Part shown: positions 5,963 through 12,597 of the stretch, piece by piece | How the letters are laid out: the number at the start of each line of letters is the position of its first letter | Position numbering within the stretch: the first letter of the stretch is position 1 | From: Lentisphaerota bacterium | GTDB lineage: Bacteria > Verrucomicrobiota > Kiritimatiellia > RFP12 > UBA3636 | NCBI GenBank assembly: GCA_012514445.1 | Contig: JAAZAI010000519.1 | Span: forward strand, 1 to 12,907 | Length of the DNA stretch: 12,907 nt | Reading direction: 5' to 3' | The notes under the pieces: model-generated | What the model saw: the letters and a program-made list of their open reading frames with translations, nothing else | Told to the model about the DNA's origin: nothing | The model's database searches: none | Made by a program: the position numbers and the translations under genes

Positions 5963-8839
5963 ATGACGCGGGAGGGATTTGCCACGGTGGAGGACGAGAG
6001 GGAACAGCAGCCGATGATCGAGGGCTCCGGCGAGTCGTCGGAATTCAAGACCCGGTTGATACCGCAGCAGGCGCGCGTGCCGGTGGCGCCCGATGCTCCT
6101 TCCTTCGAGTTGGGGGCGAAACCGCCAGGCGGAGACGCGCTGGCCGGCTATGCGATCCGGGGCAAAATTGGCAGCGGGGGGATGGGCGTCGTCTACCTCG
6201 CCTCGGATCGGCGTCTGGGGCGTTTCGTGGCGATCAAGCGGCTCAAGCCCGAGTTCCGCAACGAGCTGTCGGTCCGGCGTCGCTTCCTGCGGGAGGGCAA
6301 GGCCGCCGCGGCGCTCAACAACGTCCACATCGCCCACATCTATTCCATCGGCGAGGACGCAGACGGCCCCTACATCGTGATGGAGTATGTGGAGAGCGGC
6401 CTGCCGAAGGCCGACGCCGGCGGACCGGCGCCGCCCCAGACGCTGGAGCAGTACATCGCCCAGAACGAGCCGTTTAAACTCGAAGAGGCGCTGGCCTTCA
6501 TGCTCAAGATCGGGCGCGCCATCGAGGCGGCGCACGCCGTCGGCGTCATCCATCGCGACTTGAAGTCCGCGAACATCCTCATGGACGCCGCAGGCGAGCC
6601 GAAGATCGTGGATTTCGGCTTGGCGCGCTTCACGGGGCCGGACGCGGTCACCAGTCTCACGGTCGTCGGCGACAAGTTCGTCTCCCTCGGCTATGGCGCG
6701 CCGGAGCAGGAGTCCGATGCGACGCTCTCGGACGAACGGGCTGATGTCTACGGCCTTGGCGCGGTGCTCTATTTTTCGCTGACCGGCAAGAACCCTCGTT
6801 TCTTCCGCGAAGAGGATCTGCCGGTCGCCGTGCGCCCGGTCGTTTGCAAGGCGCTGGCGACGGACCGCGACGCCCGCTATCAGAGCGTCGTCGGCTTCGA
6901 CGCCGCGCTGCTCGCGCTGCTGGCCGAATCGAAGACGGAGCGTCCGACGGTCAAGACGACGTGGCGGTGCAAGTGGTGCGACACGGTCAATCCGCTGGCC
7001 ACGCGGTTTTGCGGCGAATGCGGGTGGGATGGCCGCGAGCAGTGCCGCGAATGCGCGGCGGACCAGCAGGTGGGCATCCAGTTCTGCGGGGTCTGCGGCG
7101 CCAACGCCCGCGAATACGAGGGCGTTGCGAATCTGCTGCGCAAGATCCGCCTCGCGATCGATTCGCGCCAGTACGAGTGGGCGTTCAACTACGCATCGCA
7201 GCCGCTGACCTTCGAGCCCGTCGGGCCGAACGGGCGCCACATCCTCGACGAGATCCAGTCGCTCGGCACCTTGGCCCAGAAGCGCGCCCAGCGGCGCGAC
7301 CAGCTCCGCGGCATCGTCGTCGCGGAGATGGGCGCCGCGAACTACGAGCGCGCCCAGCGCTTCATTCTGGAATTCCGCGAGCTTTCGTCCGCTCCCGACG
7401 CCTATGCCGAGGAGCTGGCGGCGATTCCGGAGCTCATGCACAAGCGCGACCTGCTCCGCGTCGAGAAGGCGTTCGCGATGAAAGACTGGGAGCTGGGCGA
7501 GCGACTGCTCGAGACGATGGCCCAGGCGGGGGAGGCGTCCGATCCCGAGCGGGAACGACTCGCCCGCCTTTTCAGCCGTCACAAGCGCAATGTCTTCGCG
7601 CTGAAGGCCGGCGGGGCTACCGCGGCGATGCTGGCCGGCTATCTGCTCTTCCTGCCGATGATGGTCCGCCTTGACGTCCCGGGCACGCGGATCCTCTGGC
7701 GGCCGGCCTCGCTGGCGGCGGAGACCCCGCCGCTCGGGTGGGCGATGACGCGGTATGCGTCCTGGTGGGGCGTCGAGAACCTCGACGCCTATTTCGCCGA
7801 GCCGCCGTCCGCTCCGGTCCGGTCGTCCGAGCCCCCGCCACCTTCGCCGCTCGATTCGCTGCGCAAGGACTTCGATTTGCAGATGCTGGCGATCCAGCAG
7901 GGGCTCTCGGAGATCGAGGGCGCATGGGGCGATGAATACGCGCGCGCGTTGACGGATCTGCGCGAGCAGAATCGCGCGGCGGGCTACTACGACAACTGGA
8001 AGCTCGTCGACGACGAGATGAGGCGCTTCGCGATCGATCGGACGCTCCCCGAGGACGGTCTGGCGATTCCGGTGGTGCTCGCCGCCGTGCAGGAGAACTT
8101 CCGCGCGCTTCGCGACACGCGCCGCGCCGAGCTCTTCCGCAAGCAGGTCGCCGTGACCCGCGCCTACATCGACGATCTCGACCGCCAGGTGCGCGAACTG
8201 ACCAAGAACGGCCGGATGCCCGAAGCCGATCGTTTCAACGAGGTCCTCAAATCGCTGCGCGGCGATCCCGGCTACCTCGAGGCCGAGCGCAAGCTGGCCG
8301 ACTACGATGCACGTCATCCCGAGGGCACGCTGCCCGGCTACGCGCTGCCCGGGGCCGATTCCGAGGCTTTCCAGGAGTCGAAGGGGCGATACGACGAGCG
8401 ACGTCGCAAAGCCGACGAAGACTTGTCTGGCGCCATCGCGAAATGGGGCGCGGACTACCTGTCCGAGCTTGCCGAATTGAAAGACCAGCGCCAGCGCGAT
8501 GGCGACTTCCTCGGGCTGCAGGCCGCGAGCGCGGAAATCAGCCGCTTCGAGCTGGACCGGGTGATCCCCAATGCGGGCGCCGGCACGGATTCCCTGGCTC
8601 TCGACCAGGTGCGCGACCGTTTTCGAAAGGCGCGAGCCGCCATCGAAGACACCCATGCCAACGCCATTGTCGATGCCGCCGGCGCCTATGATCGGGAACT
8701 CGCGGAGCAGGCCTCGCGCCTCACGAAGGCCGGCAAGATCGAAGCTGCCGCCGTGGCGGTGTCCGAACGCCGCCGCGTGGAGCGCCTGCCTGAAGTCCTC
8801 ACCGCCCGCGAGCGGCTCGTCGCCCGGAAGCCCCGGTAG
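5963..8839 (+). CDS. Transmembrane Ser/Thr protein kinase with double zinc ribbon and C-terminal helical repeats
   Basis: 958 residues from the ATG at 5963, chosen because the promoter covers the longer frame's start at 5894 and GAGGT lies just upstream. It should phosphorylate Ser/Thr of unknown target proteins in the cytoplasm. The Hanks kinase domain (about 61-325) has the glycine loop GSGGMG, Lys92 in AIK, catalytic HRDLK with Asp199, DFG with Asp217, and GAPEQ. Next come two CxxC pairs twice (Cys336/339, 350/353, 361/364, 375/378), a double zinc ribbon. A helical region (about 385-540) follows, then one membrane helix near 549-569. The remaining roughly 390 residues should be outside the membrane and are mainly charged helices. 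They hold four related units of about 45 residues starting near 654, 731, 827 and 907, each patterned Y-x3-L...G...A...E-x2-RF. The kinase core appears intact. The gene is transcribed alone. Confidence 0.92.
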   Translation: MTREGFATVEDEREQQPMIEGSGESSEFKTRLIPQQARVPVAPDAPSFELGAKPPGGDALAGYAIRGKIGSGGMGVVYLASDRRLGRFVAIKRLKPEFRNELSVRRRFLREGKAAAALNNVHIAHIYSIGEDADGPYIVMEYVESGLPKADAGGPAPPQTLEQYIAQNEPFKLEEALAFMLKIGRAIEAAHAVGVIHRDLKSANILMDAAGEPKIVDFGLARFTGPDAVTSLTVVGDKFVSLGYGAPEQESDATLSDERADVYGLGAVLYFSLTGKNPRFFREEDLPVAVRPVVCKALATDRDARYQSVVGFDAALLALLAESKTERPTVKTTWRCKWCDTVNPLATRFCGECGWDGREQCRECAADQQVGIQFCGVCGANAREYEGVANLLRKIRLAIDSRQYEWAFNYASQPLTFEPVGPNGRHILDEIQSLGTLAQKRAQRRDQLRGIVVAEMGAANYERAQRFILEFRELSSAPDAYAEELAAIPELMHKRDLLRVEKAFAMKDWELGERLLETMAQAGEASDPERERLARLFSRHKRNVFALKAGGATAAMLAGYLLFLPMMVRLDVPGTRILWRPASLAAETPPLGWAMTRYASWWGVENLDAYFAEPPSAPVRSSEPPPPSPLDSLRKDFDLQMLAIQQGLSEIEGAWGDEYARALTDLREQNRAAGYYDNWKLVDDEMRRFAIDRTLPEDGLAIPVVLAAVQENFRALRDTRRAELFRKQVAVTRAYIDDLDRQVRELTKNGRMPEADRFNEVLKSLRGDPGYLEAERKLADYDARHPEGTLPGYALPGADSEAFQESKGRYDERRRKADEDLSGAIAKWGADYLSELAELKDQRQRDGDFLGLQAASAEISRFELDRVIPNAGAGTDSLALDQVRDRFRKARAAIEDTHANAIVDAAGAYDRELAEQASRLTKAGKIEAAAVAVSERRRVERLPEVLTARERLVARKPR

Positions 8840-8848
8840 CGGCTGACG

Positions 8849-9724
8849 TCAGCGCGCGGACTCGAGCTTCAGCGCCGCAAGCCAGCGGTGGAAGTCCTGG
8901 GGGACCGGCGAAAAGACCTTGAGGGAGCCGCCGCGGATGGGGTGCTCCAATTCCATTTCAACTGCATGCAGGAGCGGGTAGGTCAGGCTTCTGAGCCGCG
9001 CGTCCTCGATCACCTTCGGGCCGTACTGGGTGTCGCCAACGACGGGGTGGCGCGCCATGGCGAGATGGCGGCGGATCTGGTGGGTGCGCCCGGTTTCGAT
9101 GCGGACGACGAGGTAGCTGCAGTCATGGTTGGCGCGCAGGCAGTGGACGTGCGTGAGCGCGCGTTCGCCCTCGATGGGCAGCTCGATCGTCGTCGACCGC
9201 GCGTCCCAGCGGCCGTAGACCACGGTGCGGTAGGTCTTGGCGACGCGATGCCGCTTGAAGACGTCGACGATGGCATCGTGGGCGGCGGGGGTCTTGGACA
9301 TGAGCAGGCAGCCCGTCGTGTCGCGGTCGAGACGGTGGGAGGCGACGATCGTGGCCACGCCCGTCTGGGCGCGGATGATGCTCTCCAGCGAGTAGTCGGC
9401 GGCGTTGACGAGGATGCCGCGCGGCTTGTCGACGACGAGGTAGTCGGCGTCCTCGTAGAGGATGGACAGCTTGGCGACGCGCTTCGAGACGGCGGTCGGA
9501 GATTTGACGGACGTGGCCACGGAGACCGCGTCGCCGGGTTTGAGAGGGTGCCGGGCGATCCAGATGGTCTGGCCTTTCACCCGGACGACTTTCGCGTCGA
9601 TGTGCTGCTTGGCCACGCGCTTCGAGACGCCCAGGTGCTCGGCGAGGAAATCCTGCAGGGAAAGGCCGGCTTCGGCTTTCGAGACCACCCATTCCGTCTC
9701 ATTTTTTCTTGAACTCGGTTTCAT
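8849..9724 (-). CDS. RluA-family pseudouridine synthase with S4 domain
   Basis: 291 residues from the ATG at 9724. Expected to isomerise specific uridines of rRNA or tRNA to pseudouridine. The N-terminal S4 RNA-binding domain is LSLQDFLAEHLGVSKRVAKQHI and the residues after it (about 17-65). The catalytic domain carries HRLDRDTTG with catalytic Asp133, preceded by VVDKPRGILV, and GRTHQIRRHLA near the C-terminus; all are RluA-family hallmarks. RluC, RluD and RluB-like subgroups cannot be told apart by eye. A frame open back to 9829 exists but would add a segment with no family resemblance across a probable promoter, so the shorter start beginning MKPSSRKNETEW is preferred. The gene converges on the kinase gene with a 9-bp gap and no terminator hairpin between them. 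Confidence 0.9.
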   Translation of the reverse strand: MKPSSRKNETEWVVSKAEAGLSLQDFLAEHLGVSKRVAKQHIDAKVVRVKGQTIWIARHPLKPGDAVSVATSVKSPTAVSKRVAKLSILYEDADYLVVDKPRGILVNAADYSLESIIRAQTGVATIVASHRLDRDTTGCLLMSKTPAAHDAIVDVFKRHRVAKTYRTVVYGRWDARSTTIELPIEGERALTHVHCLRANHDCSYLVVRIETGRTHQIRRHLAMARHPVVGDTQYGPKVIEDARLRSLTYPLLHAVEMELEHPIRGGSLKVFSPVPQDFHRWLAALKLESAR

Positions 9725-9733
9725 AGGGTCAGC

Positions 9734-9739
9734 ATGATA
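9734..9739 (-). promoter_or_regulatory. Possible -10 box for the pseudouridine synthase gene
   Basis: On the minus strand TATCAT (5 of 6 to TATAAT) ends 9 nt before the ATG at 9724, so a transcript from it would have only a 2-3 nt leader. The -35 at 17-nt spacing (TGGCCG) is poor. It is listed because the vsr gene shows a similar arrangement. Confidence 0.3.
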
Positions 9740-9787
9740 CAGGATTCCGGCGCAACCGGCCACCGGGAAAACAGGGTCGCCTGGTAA

Positions 9788-9851
9788 TGGAAATCGGCCC
9801 GTTTCCGGAGTGCGGCATGAAGGGGACACTCATCCACATGGCCGATTTCCA
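9788..9851. repeat. 12-bp perfect inverted repeat around a 40-nt loop
   Basis: TGGAAATCGGCC (9788-9799) is the exact reverse complement of GGCCGATTTCCA (9840-9851). The intervening 40 nt contain no open frame of note. The right arm runs straight into the 7-bp repeat array starting at 9850, so the two may form one composite element in the spacer between the pseudouridine synthase and vsr genes. Confidence 0.6.
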
Positions 9852-9968
9852 GTCGCTAGTCGCCAGTGGCTAGTCGCTAGTCTTGTCGCGCCAAGCACGT
9901 GCCGCCAGCGTCCCTCGCGCAGTGGCGGGGTCTTCATTCTGCCACTAACGGCTAGCGACTAGCGACTC
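9850..9968. repeat. Opposed arrays of a heptanucleotide repeat (consensus YAGTSGC)
   Basis: The left array at 9850-9884 reads in 7-nt steps CAGTCGC, TAGTCGC, CAGTGGC, TAGTCGC, TAGTCTT. The right array at 9941-9968, on the opposite strand, reads GAGTCGC, TAGTCGC, TAGCCGT, TAGTGGC. A lone CAGTGGC sits in the 56-nt spacer at 9920-9926. The arrays share a 13-nt identical inverted match (AGTCGCTAGTCGC) and could fold into a long hairpin. No gene is seen within. Short tandem heptamers of this style are known in cyanobacteria, but no relationship is claimed. Possible roles are a dispersed intergenic element, a protein-binding array or a slippage product. Confidence 0.75.
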
Positions 9969-10044
9969 AATCGGGCAGGCGACGGAACGGAATGGGCCTG
10001 CTCGACGGAGCGTGCTTACGTCTCCCCCCGGCGACTGACCGATC

Positions 10045-10073
10045 TTGCGAAAGCCTGGCTTTTGTTGGATAAT
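10045..10073 (+). promoter_or_regulatory. Putative vsr promoter producing a leaderless transcript
   Basis: TTGCGA (10045-10050, 4 of 6) is followed by 17 nt and GATAAT (10068-10073, 5 of 6). The vsr ATG at 10081 begins 8 nt after the -10, about where transcription would start, so the mRNA should have no leader. No Shine-Dalgarno sequence is present in the intervening GCGCGCC. Confidence 0.5.
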
Positions 10074-10080
10074 GCGCGCC

Positions 10081-10593
10081 ATGGACACGGTTTCGAAAGA
10101 ACGGCGCAGCGCGATCATGGGCCGGATCCGGTCGAAGGACACGGGACCGGAACGGTTGGTGCGCTCATGGCTGCACCGCGACGGCTTCCGATTCCGGCTC
10201 CATGTGAAGTCGCTGCCGGGACATCCCGACGTCGTCCTGCCACGTTTCCGCGCGATCGTCGAAGTGCGCGGCTGTTTCTGGCACCGCCATGGCTGCGCCC
10301 AAGCGACCACGCCCAAGACCCATCGCCGTTTCTGGAACGCGAAGTTCCGGCGCAACGTGGCGCGGGACGCGCTGCGCGAACGCCAGTACGCGGAGCTGGG
10401 CTGGCGACTGTTCGTGGTGTGGGAATGCGAACTCGCCCCGCGTGTCCGCGACGCGACCCTCGCGCGCCTCGCCGACGCGATCCGCCGCGACGAACCCGCC
10501 GAAGGGCTCCGCCTCGTGGCGGAGCCCGCAACGGCCTACGACGCGCCCGCGTCGCGGCCTCAGGGGAATATGAAGGGTGCCCGGATGCGGTAG
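10081..10593 (+). CDS. vsr: Very short patch repair endonuclease Vsr
   Basis: 170 residues. Vsr nicks DNA 5' to the T of T:G mismatches left by deamination of 5-methylcytosine. The sequence aligns with E. coli Vsr at an offset of one: Glu24 (E25), the Mg-binding catalytic Asp50 in GHPDVVLP (D51), His68 (H69), and zinc ligands Cys65, His70, Cys72 and Cys116 (C66, H71, C73, C117). The helix FWNAKFRRNVARD and the closing ELGWRLFVVWECEL are typical. The position of E. coli His64 is Arg63 here. The conserved core ends near residue 140; the last 30 residues form an extra tail that crosses a hairpin and overlaps the convergent gene fragment by 34 bp. No C5-cytosine methyltransferase partner lies in the window, so it is an orphan. 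The start at 10081 is preferred over an upstream TTG at 10045, which lies in the -35 box. Confidence 0.93.
   Translation: MDTVSKERRSAIMGRIRSKDTGPERLVRSWLHRDGFRFRLHVKSLPGHPDVVLPRFRAIVEVRGCFWHRHGCAQATTPKTHRRFWNAKFRRNVARDALRERQYAELGWRLFVVWECELAPRVRDATLARLADAIRRDEPAEGLRLVAEPATAYDAPASRPQGNMKGARMR
10504..10527. terminator. GC-rich hairpin within the vsr 3' end, no T-run
   Basis: GGGCTCCGCC (10504-10513), loop TCGT, GGCGGAGCCC (10518-10527): a perfect 10-bp stem with a 4-nt loop. It overlaps codons of the non-conserved Vsr tail. No U-tract follows on either strand, so intrinsic termination is uncertain. It may serve as an mRNA 3' stabiliser between convergent genes or be a dispersed repeat that entered the end of vsr and lengthened the protein. 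Confidence 0.45.
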
Positions 10594-11004
10594 AATCGCT
10601 GCGTCACCATCGTCTCGCCATGTTCATACGGCGGCGCCGTTGGTGGCGATGTCGCCGAGAACCCACGTGGGAACCTGATAGGCGCCCTGCGGGTTGTACT
10701 GCGGATCGCCGGGCGTCCAGCAGTACCAGGCGCGCTCGGGCTCGTTGACCGCCTCGATCCAGTACTTCCCGCCTGAAACGGGATCGAGATAGTAGGGCGG
10801 AGATCCCGATGGCAGCAGGCTCGTGTTCGCGATGGCGAACTCCGCCGAAATTCTGGTCTGTCGCATGGTTCCGGCGTAGTTGGACGGCATAGGCCCCTGG
10901 ACTTCATAGTGGCTGTTGGAGGCGATGCCGGCCTGGTAGATGGAGGGCAGGTTGTTGAAGACGGTGGCCAGGACGGTGAACGCGACGATGTTCGATTCCG
11001 TTTC
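10560..11004 (-). pseudogene. Frameshifted, 5'-truncated fragment of an apparent secreted or surface protein gene
   Basis: One frame from about 11004 reads ESNIVAFTVLATVFNNLP, then AWYCWTPGDPQYNPQGAYQVPTW and VLGDIATNGAAV, and stops at 10624. A one-base shift near 10630-10645 restores a frame reading APPYEHGETMVTQRFYRIRA that stops at 10560. Together these read as one C-terminal region of about 145 residues rich in Trp, Tyr and Pro, without charged-repeat artefacts. From memory, similar WYCW...GxYxVPTW...GDI endings occur in large secreted proteins of Kiritimatiellae and Lentisphaerae; this is weak. No start codon is credible, because upstream the frame runs into the rseP promoter and start. 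The 3' end overlaps vsr by 34 bp. No function is assigned. Confidence 0.55.
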
Positions 11005-11019
11005 GCGATGGTCAAGAGG

Positions 11020-11048
11020 TTGCCAAGAGCGGCGCGCTTTGGTAGAGT
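11020..11048 (+). promoter_or_regulatory. Putative rseP-ispG promoter with extended -10
   Basis: TTGCCA (11020-11025, 5 of 6) is followed by 17 nt and TAGAGT (11043-11048, 4 of 6), preceded by TGG, which fits an extended -10. This is the same geometry as the kinase promoter. The predicted start near 11055 gives a leader of about 38 nt before the ATG at 11093 and rules out the longer frame open from 10940. Confidence 0.5.
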
Positions 11049-11092
11049 CTACTAATTCTTTTCGCCCACGTCGGGCTGGGGCACCTTTCATC

Positions 11093-12571
11093 ATGACGGC
11101 ATCGATATTCGACTATCTGACCACTGGGCTCGTCTGGGCCGGCGCGGCGATCGCCGTGCTGCTGCTCTTCGGCTTCACGATCTTCATTCACGAACTGGGC
11201 CACTTCCTCGCCGCGCGCCTCTGCGGACTGGTCGTCGACACATTCTCCCTGGGCTTCGGTCCGGCGATTTGGAAGCGTCGAATCCAGGGCACGGAGTACA
11301 AGATCTGCTGGATTCCCCTTGGCGGCTACGTCGCGCTGCCCCAGCTCGATCCGACCGGGATGCAGACGATCCAGGGCGGGGGCGACGAGCCGCCTCTGCG
11401 CAACCTCGAGCCCGCGGCCTGGTGGAAGCGCATCATCGTCAGCGTCTGCGGCCCGCTCGGCAACGTGGTGTTCGGTTTCGTGCTTGCGCTGGTCATCTGG
11501 GCCGTTCCACCCAAGGTGGAAGACGACATGAAATTCCCGGGCGCCGTCGTCGGCGTCGTCGAAGCGGGCTCCCCGGCCCAGGCTGCGGGCTTCCGAATCG
11601 GGGATCGCATCCTCACCGTGAAGGGGCGTCCCGTCGAGACGTGGGACGCCTTCGTGACCGAGGCCTATTTCAACGCAGCCGGCGGCTTTGTCCAGGTGTC
11701 GGTGTCGAACCGGTTCGATGGCGTTTGCGCCGCGATCCAGGCGCCAACGGACAAGGATCGGCTTGGCCACGAGGTGGTCAAGGGTCTCGGCGTCGCGCAT
11801 CGCTGCGCCATCGGCGAGCTGGTCGCCGGGTTGCCGGGCGAGCGGGCGGGGCTCGAAGAGGAGGACGTCCTGCTGGCCATCGACGGACGGGAAATCCACG
11901 GGGTCGACCACGCGGTCTCGATGATCCGTGCCTCCGATGGGCGGCCCCTCGAGATCGACTATTTGCGCAAAGGTGCGCGAGGCTCCGCCACCGTGACGCC
12001 GGAACAGGGCGAGGACGGCGTCTGGAGGGTGGGATTCTATCCGGCGATGTACGTCGTGAGCGTGCCGATGTGGATGCAGCACCGCCTGCCCCTCGACCAG
12101 ATCCAGGGCGACGCCGCCGCCGTCAAACGCGTCCTCGTCGCCTTGGTGACGCCCAAGCAGGCGGCCAAGGTGGGCAAAGTGCTGGGCGGGCCGGTCATGA
12201 TCGTTTCGAGCCTCTGGCTCACCGTGCTCTCCGGCATCGCCGGCGCCCTCTGCTTCGTCCGCTTTCTCAACATCAACCTGGCGATGCTCAACCTGCTGCC
12301 GCTGCCCGTGCTGGACGGCGGGCACATCGTCTTCGCGCTCTGGCGCGGCCTCTTCCGCCGGGAAGTTCCGGCCAAGCTGGTCAACGCGCTCGTCAACGTC
12401 TTCGCCGTGCTGCTCATCGGCGTCTTCGTCTTCATCTCGTTCCGGGACGTCTGGAGCCTGAACCGGATCTTCGGCGGCCGCGACAAGCCCGCCGCGGAGG
12501 AGGTTGCCGAACCGGACGAGGCGGAGGAACCCGCGGTTCCGGAGCCCGCGACCGCCGTCGAGAATCGCTAG
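11093..12571 (+). CDS. rseP: RIP site-2 zinc metalloprotease RseP with two PDZ domains
   Basis: 492 residues. A polytopic membrane protease (M50 family) that cleaves transmembrane substrates, such as anti-sigma factors or signal-peptide remnants, within the bilayer. The first membrane helix contains HELGH (33-37), the zinc site. A second helix follows near 115-140 (RIIVSVCGPLGNVVFGFVLALVIW). PDZ1 spans about 149-190 (SPAQAAGFRIGDRILTVKG) and PDZ2 about 238-295 (LPGERAGLEEEDVLLAIDG). The third zinc ligand motif is LDGGH at 407-411 in NLLPLPVLDGGH, with a final helix near 430-450. An acidic, Pro-rich cytoplasmic tail (about 465-492) ends the protein. Length is slightly above the usual 420-450 because of this tail. 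The ATG at 11093 starts MTASIFDYL just before the first helix. ispG follows after 26 bp. In many bacteria dxr precedes rseP; here it does not. Confidence 0.95.
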   Translation: MTASIFDYLTTGLVWAGAAIAVLLLFGFTIFIHELGHFLAARLCGLVVDTFSLGFGPAIWKRRIQGTEYKICWIPLGGYVALPQLDPTGMQTIQGGGDEPPLRNLEPAAWWKRIIVSVCGPLGNVVFGFVLALVIWAVPPKVEDDMKFPGAVVGVVEAGSPAQAAGFRIGDRILTVKGRPVETWDAFVTEAYFNAAGGFVQVSVSNRFDGVCAAIQAPTDKDRLGHEVVKGLGVAHRCAIGELVAGLPGERAGLEEEDVLLAIDGREIHGVDHAVSMIRASDGRPLEIDYLRKGARGSATVTPEQGEDGVWRVGFYPAMYVVSVPMWMQHRLPLDQIQGDAAAVKRVLVALVTPKQAAKVGKVLGGPVMIVSSLWLTVLSGIAGALCFVRFLNINLAMLNLLPLPVLDGGHIVFALWRGLFRREVPAKLVNALVNVFAVLLIGVFVFISFRDVWSLNRIFGGRDKPAAEEVAEPDEAEEPAVPEPATAVENR

Positions 12572-12597
12572 TCCCTTTATTGCAGAGCGACGTTTCC

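Noticed and set aside
5447..8656. 1069-codon minus-strand open frame opposite the kinase gene
   Set aside because: The plus-strand frame has a complete kinase core, zinc ribbons and a membrane helix; the antisense frame has only low-complexity Arg/Asp/Leu sequence and also crosses the nagA promoter.
8842..8853. 12-bp palindrome GCTGACGTCAGC between the convergent kinase and pseudouridine synthase genes
   Set aside because: Too short to claim as a terminator or operator, with no T-run; it includes the stop codon of the pseudouridine synthase gene.
9725..9829. 35-residue N-terminal extension of the pseudouridine synthase
   Set aside because: It has no resemblance to the S4 domain N-terminus and crosses the TATCAT box and the 12-bp inverted repeat's left arm.
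9850..9968. CRISPR array
   Set aside because: The repeat unit is 7 nt with no unique spacers, and there are no cas genes.
10940..11092. N-terminal extension of RseP from an upstream ATG
   Set aside because: It would run through a promoter-like site (11020-11048) and place 51 unrelated residues before the first membrane helix that carries HELGH.
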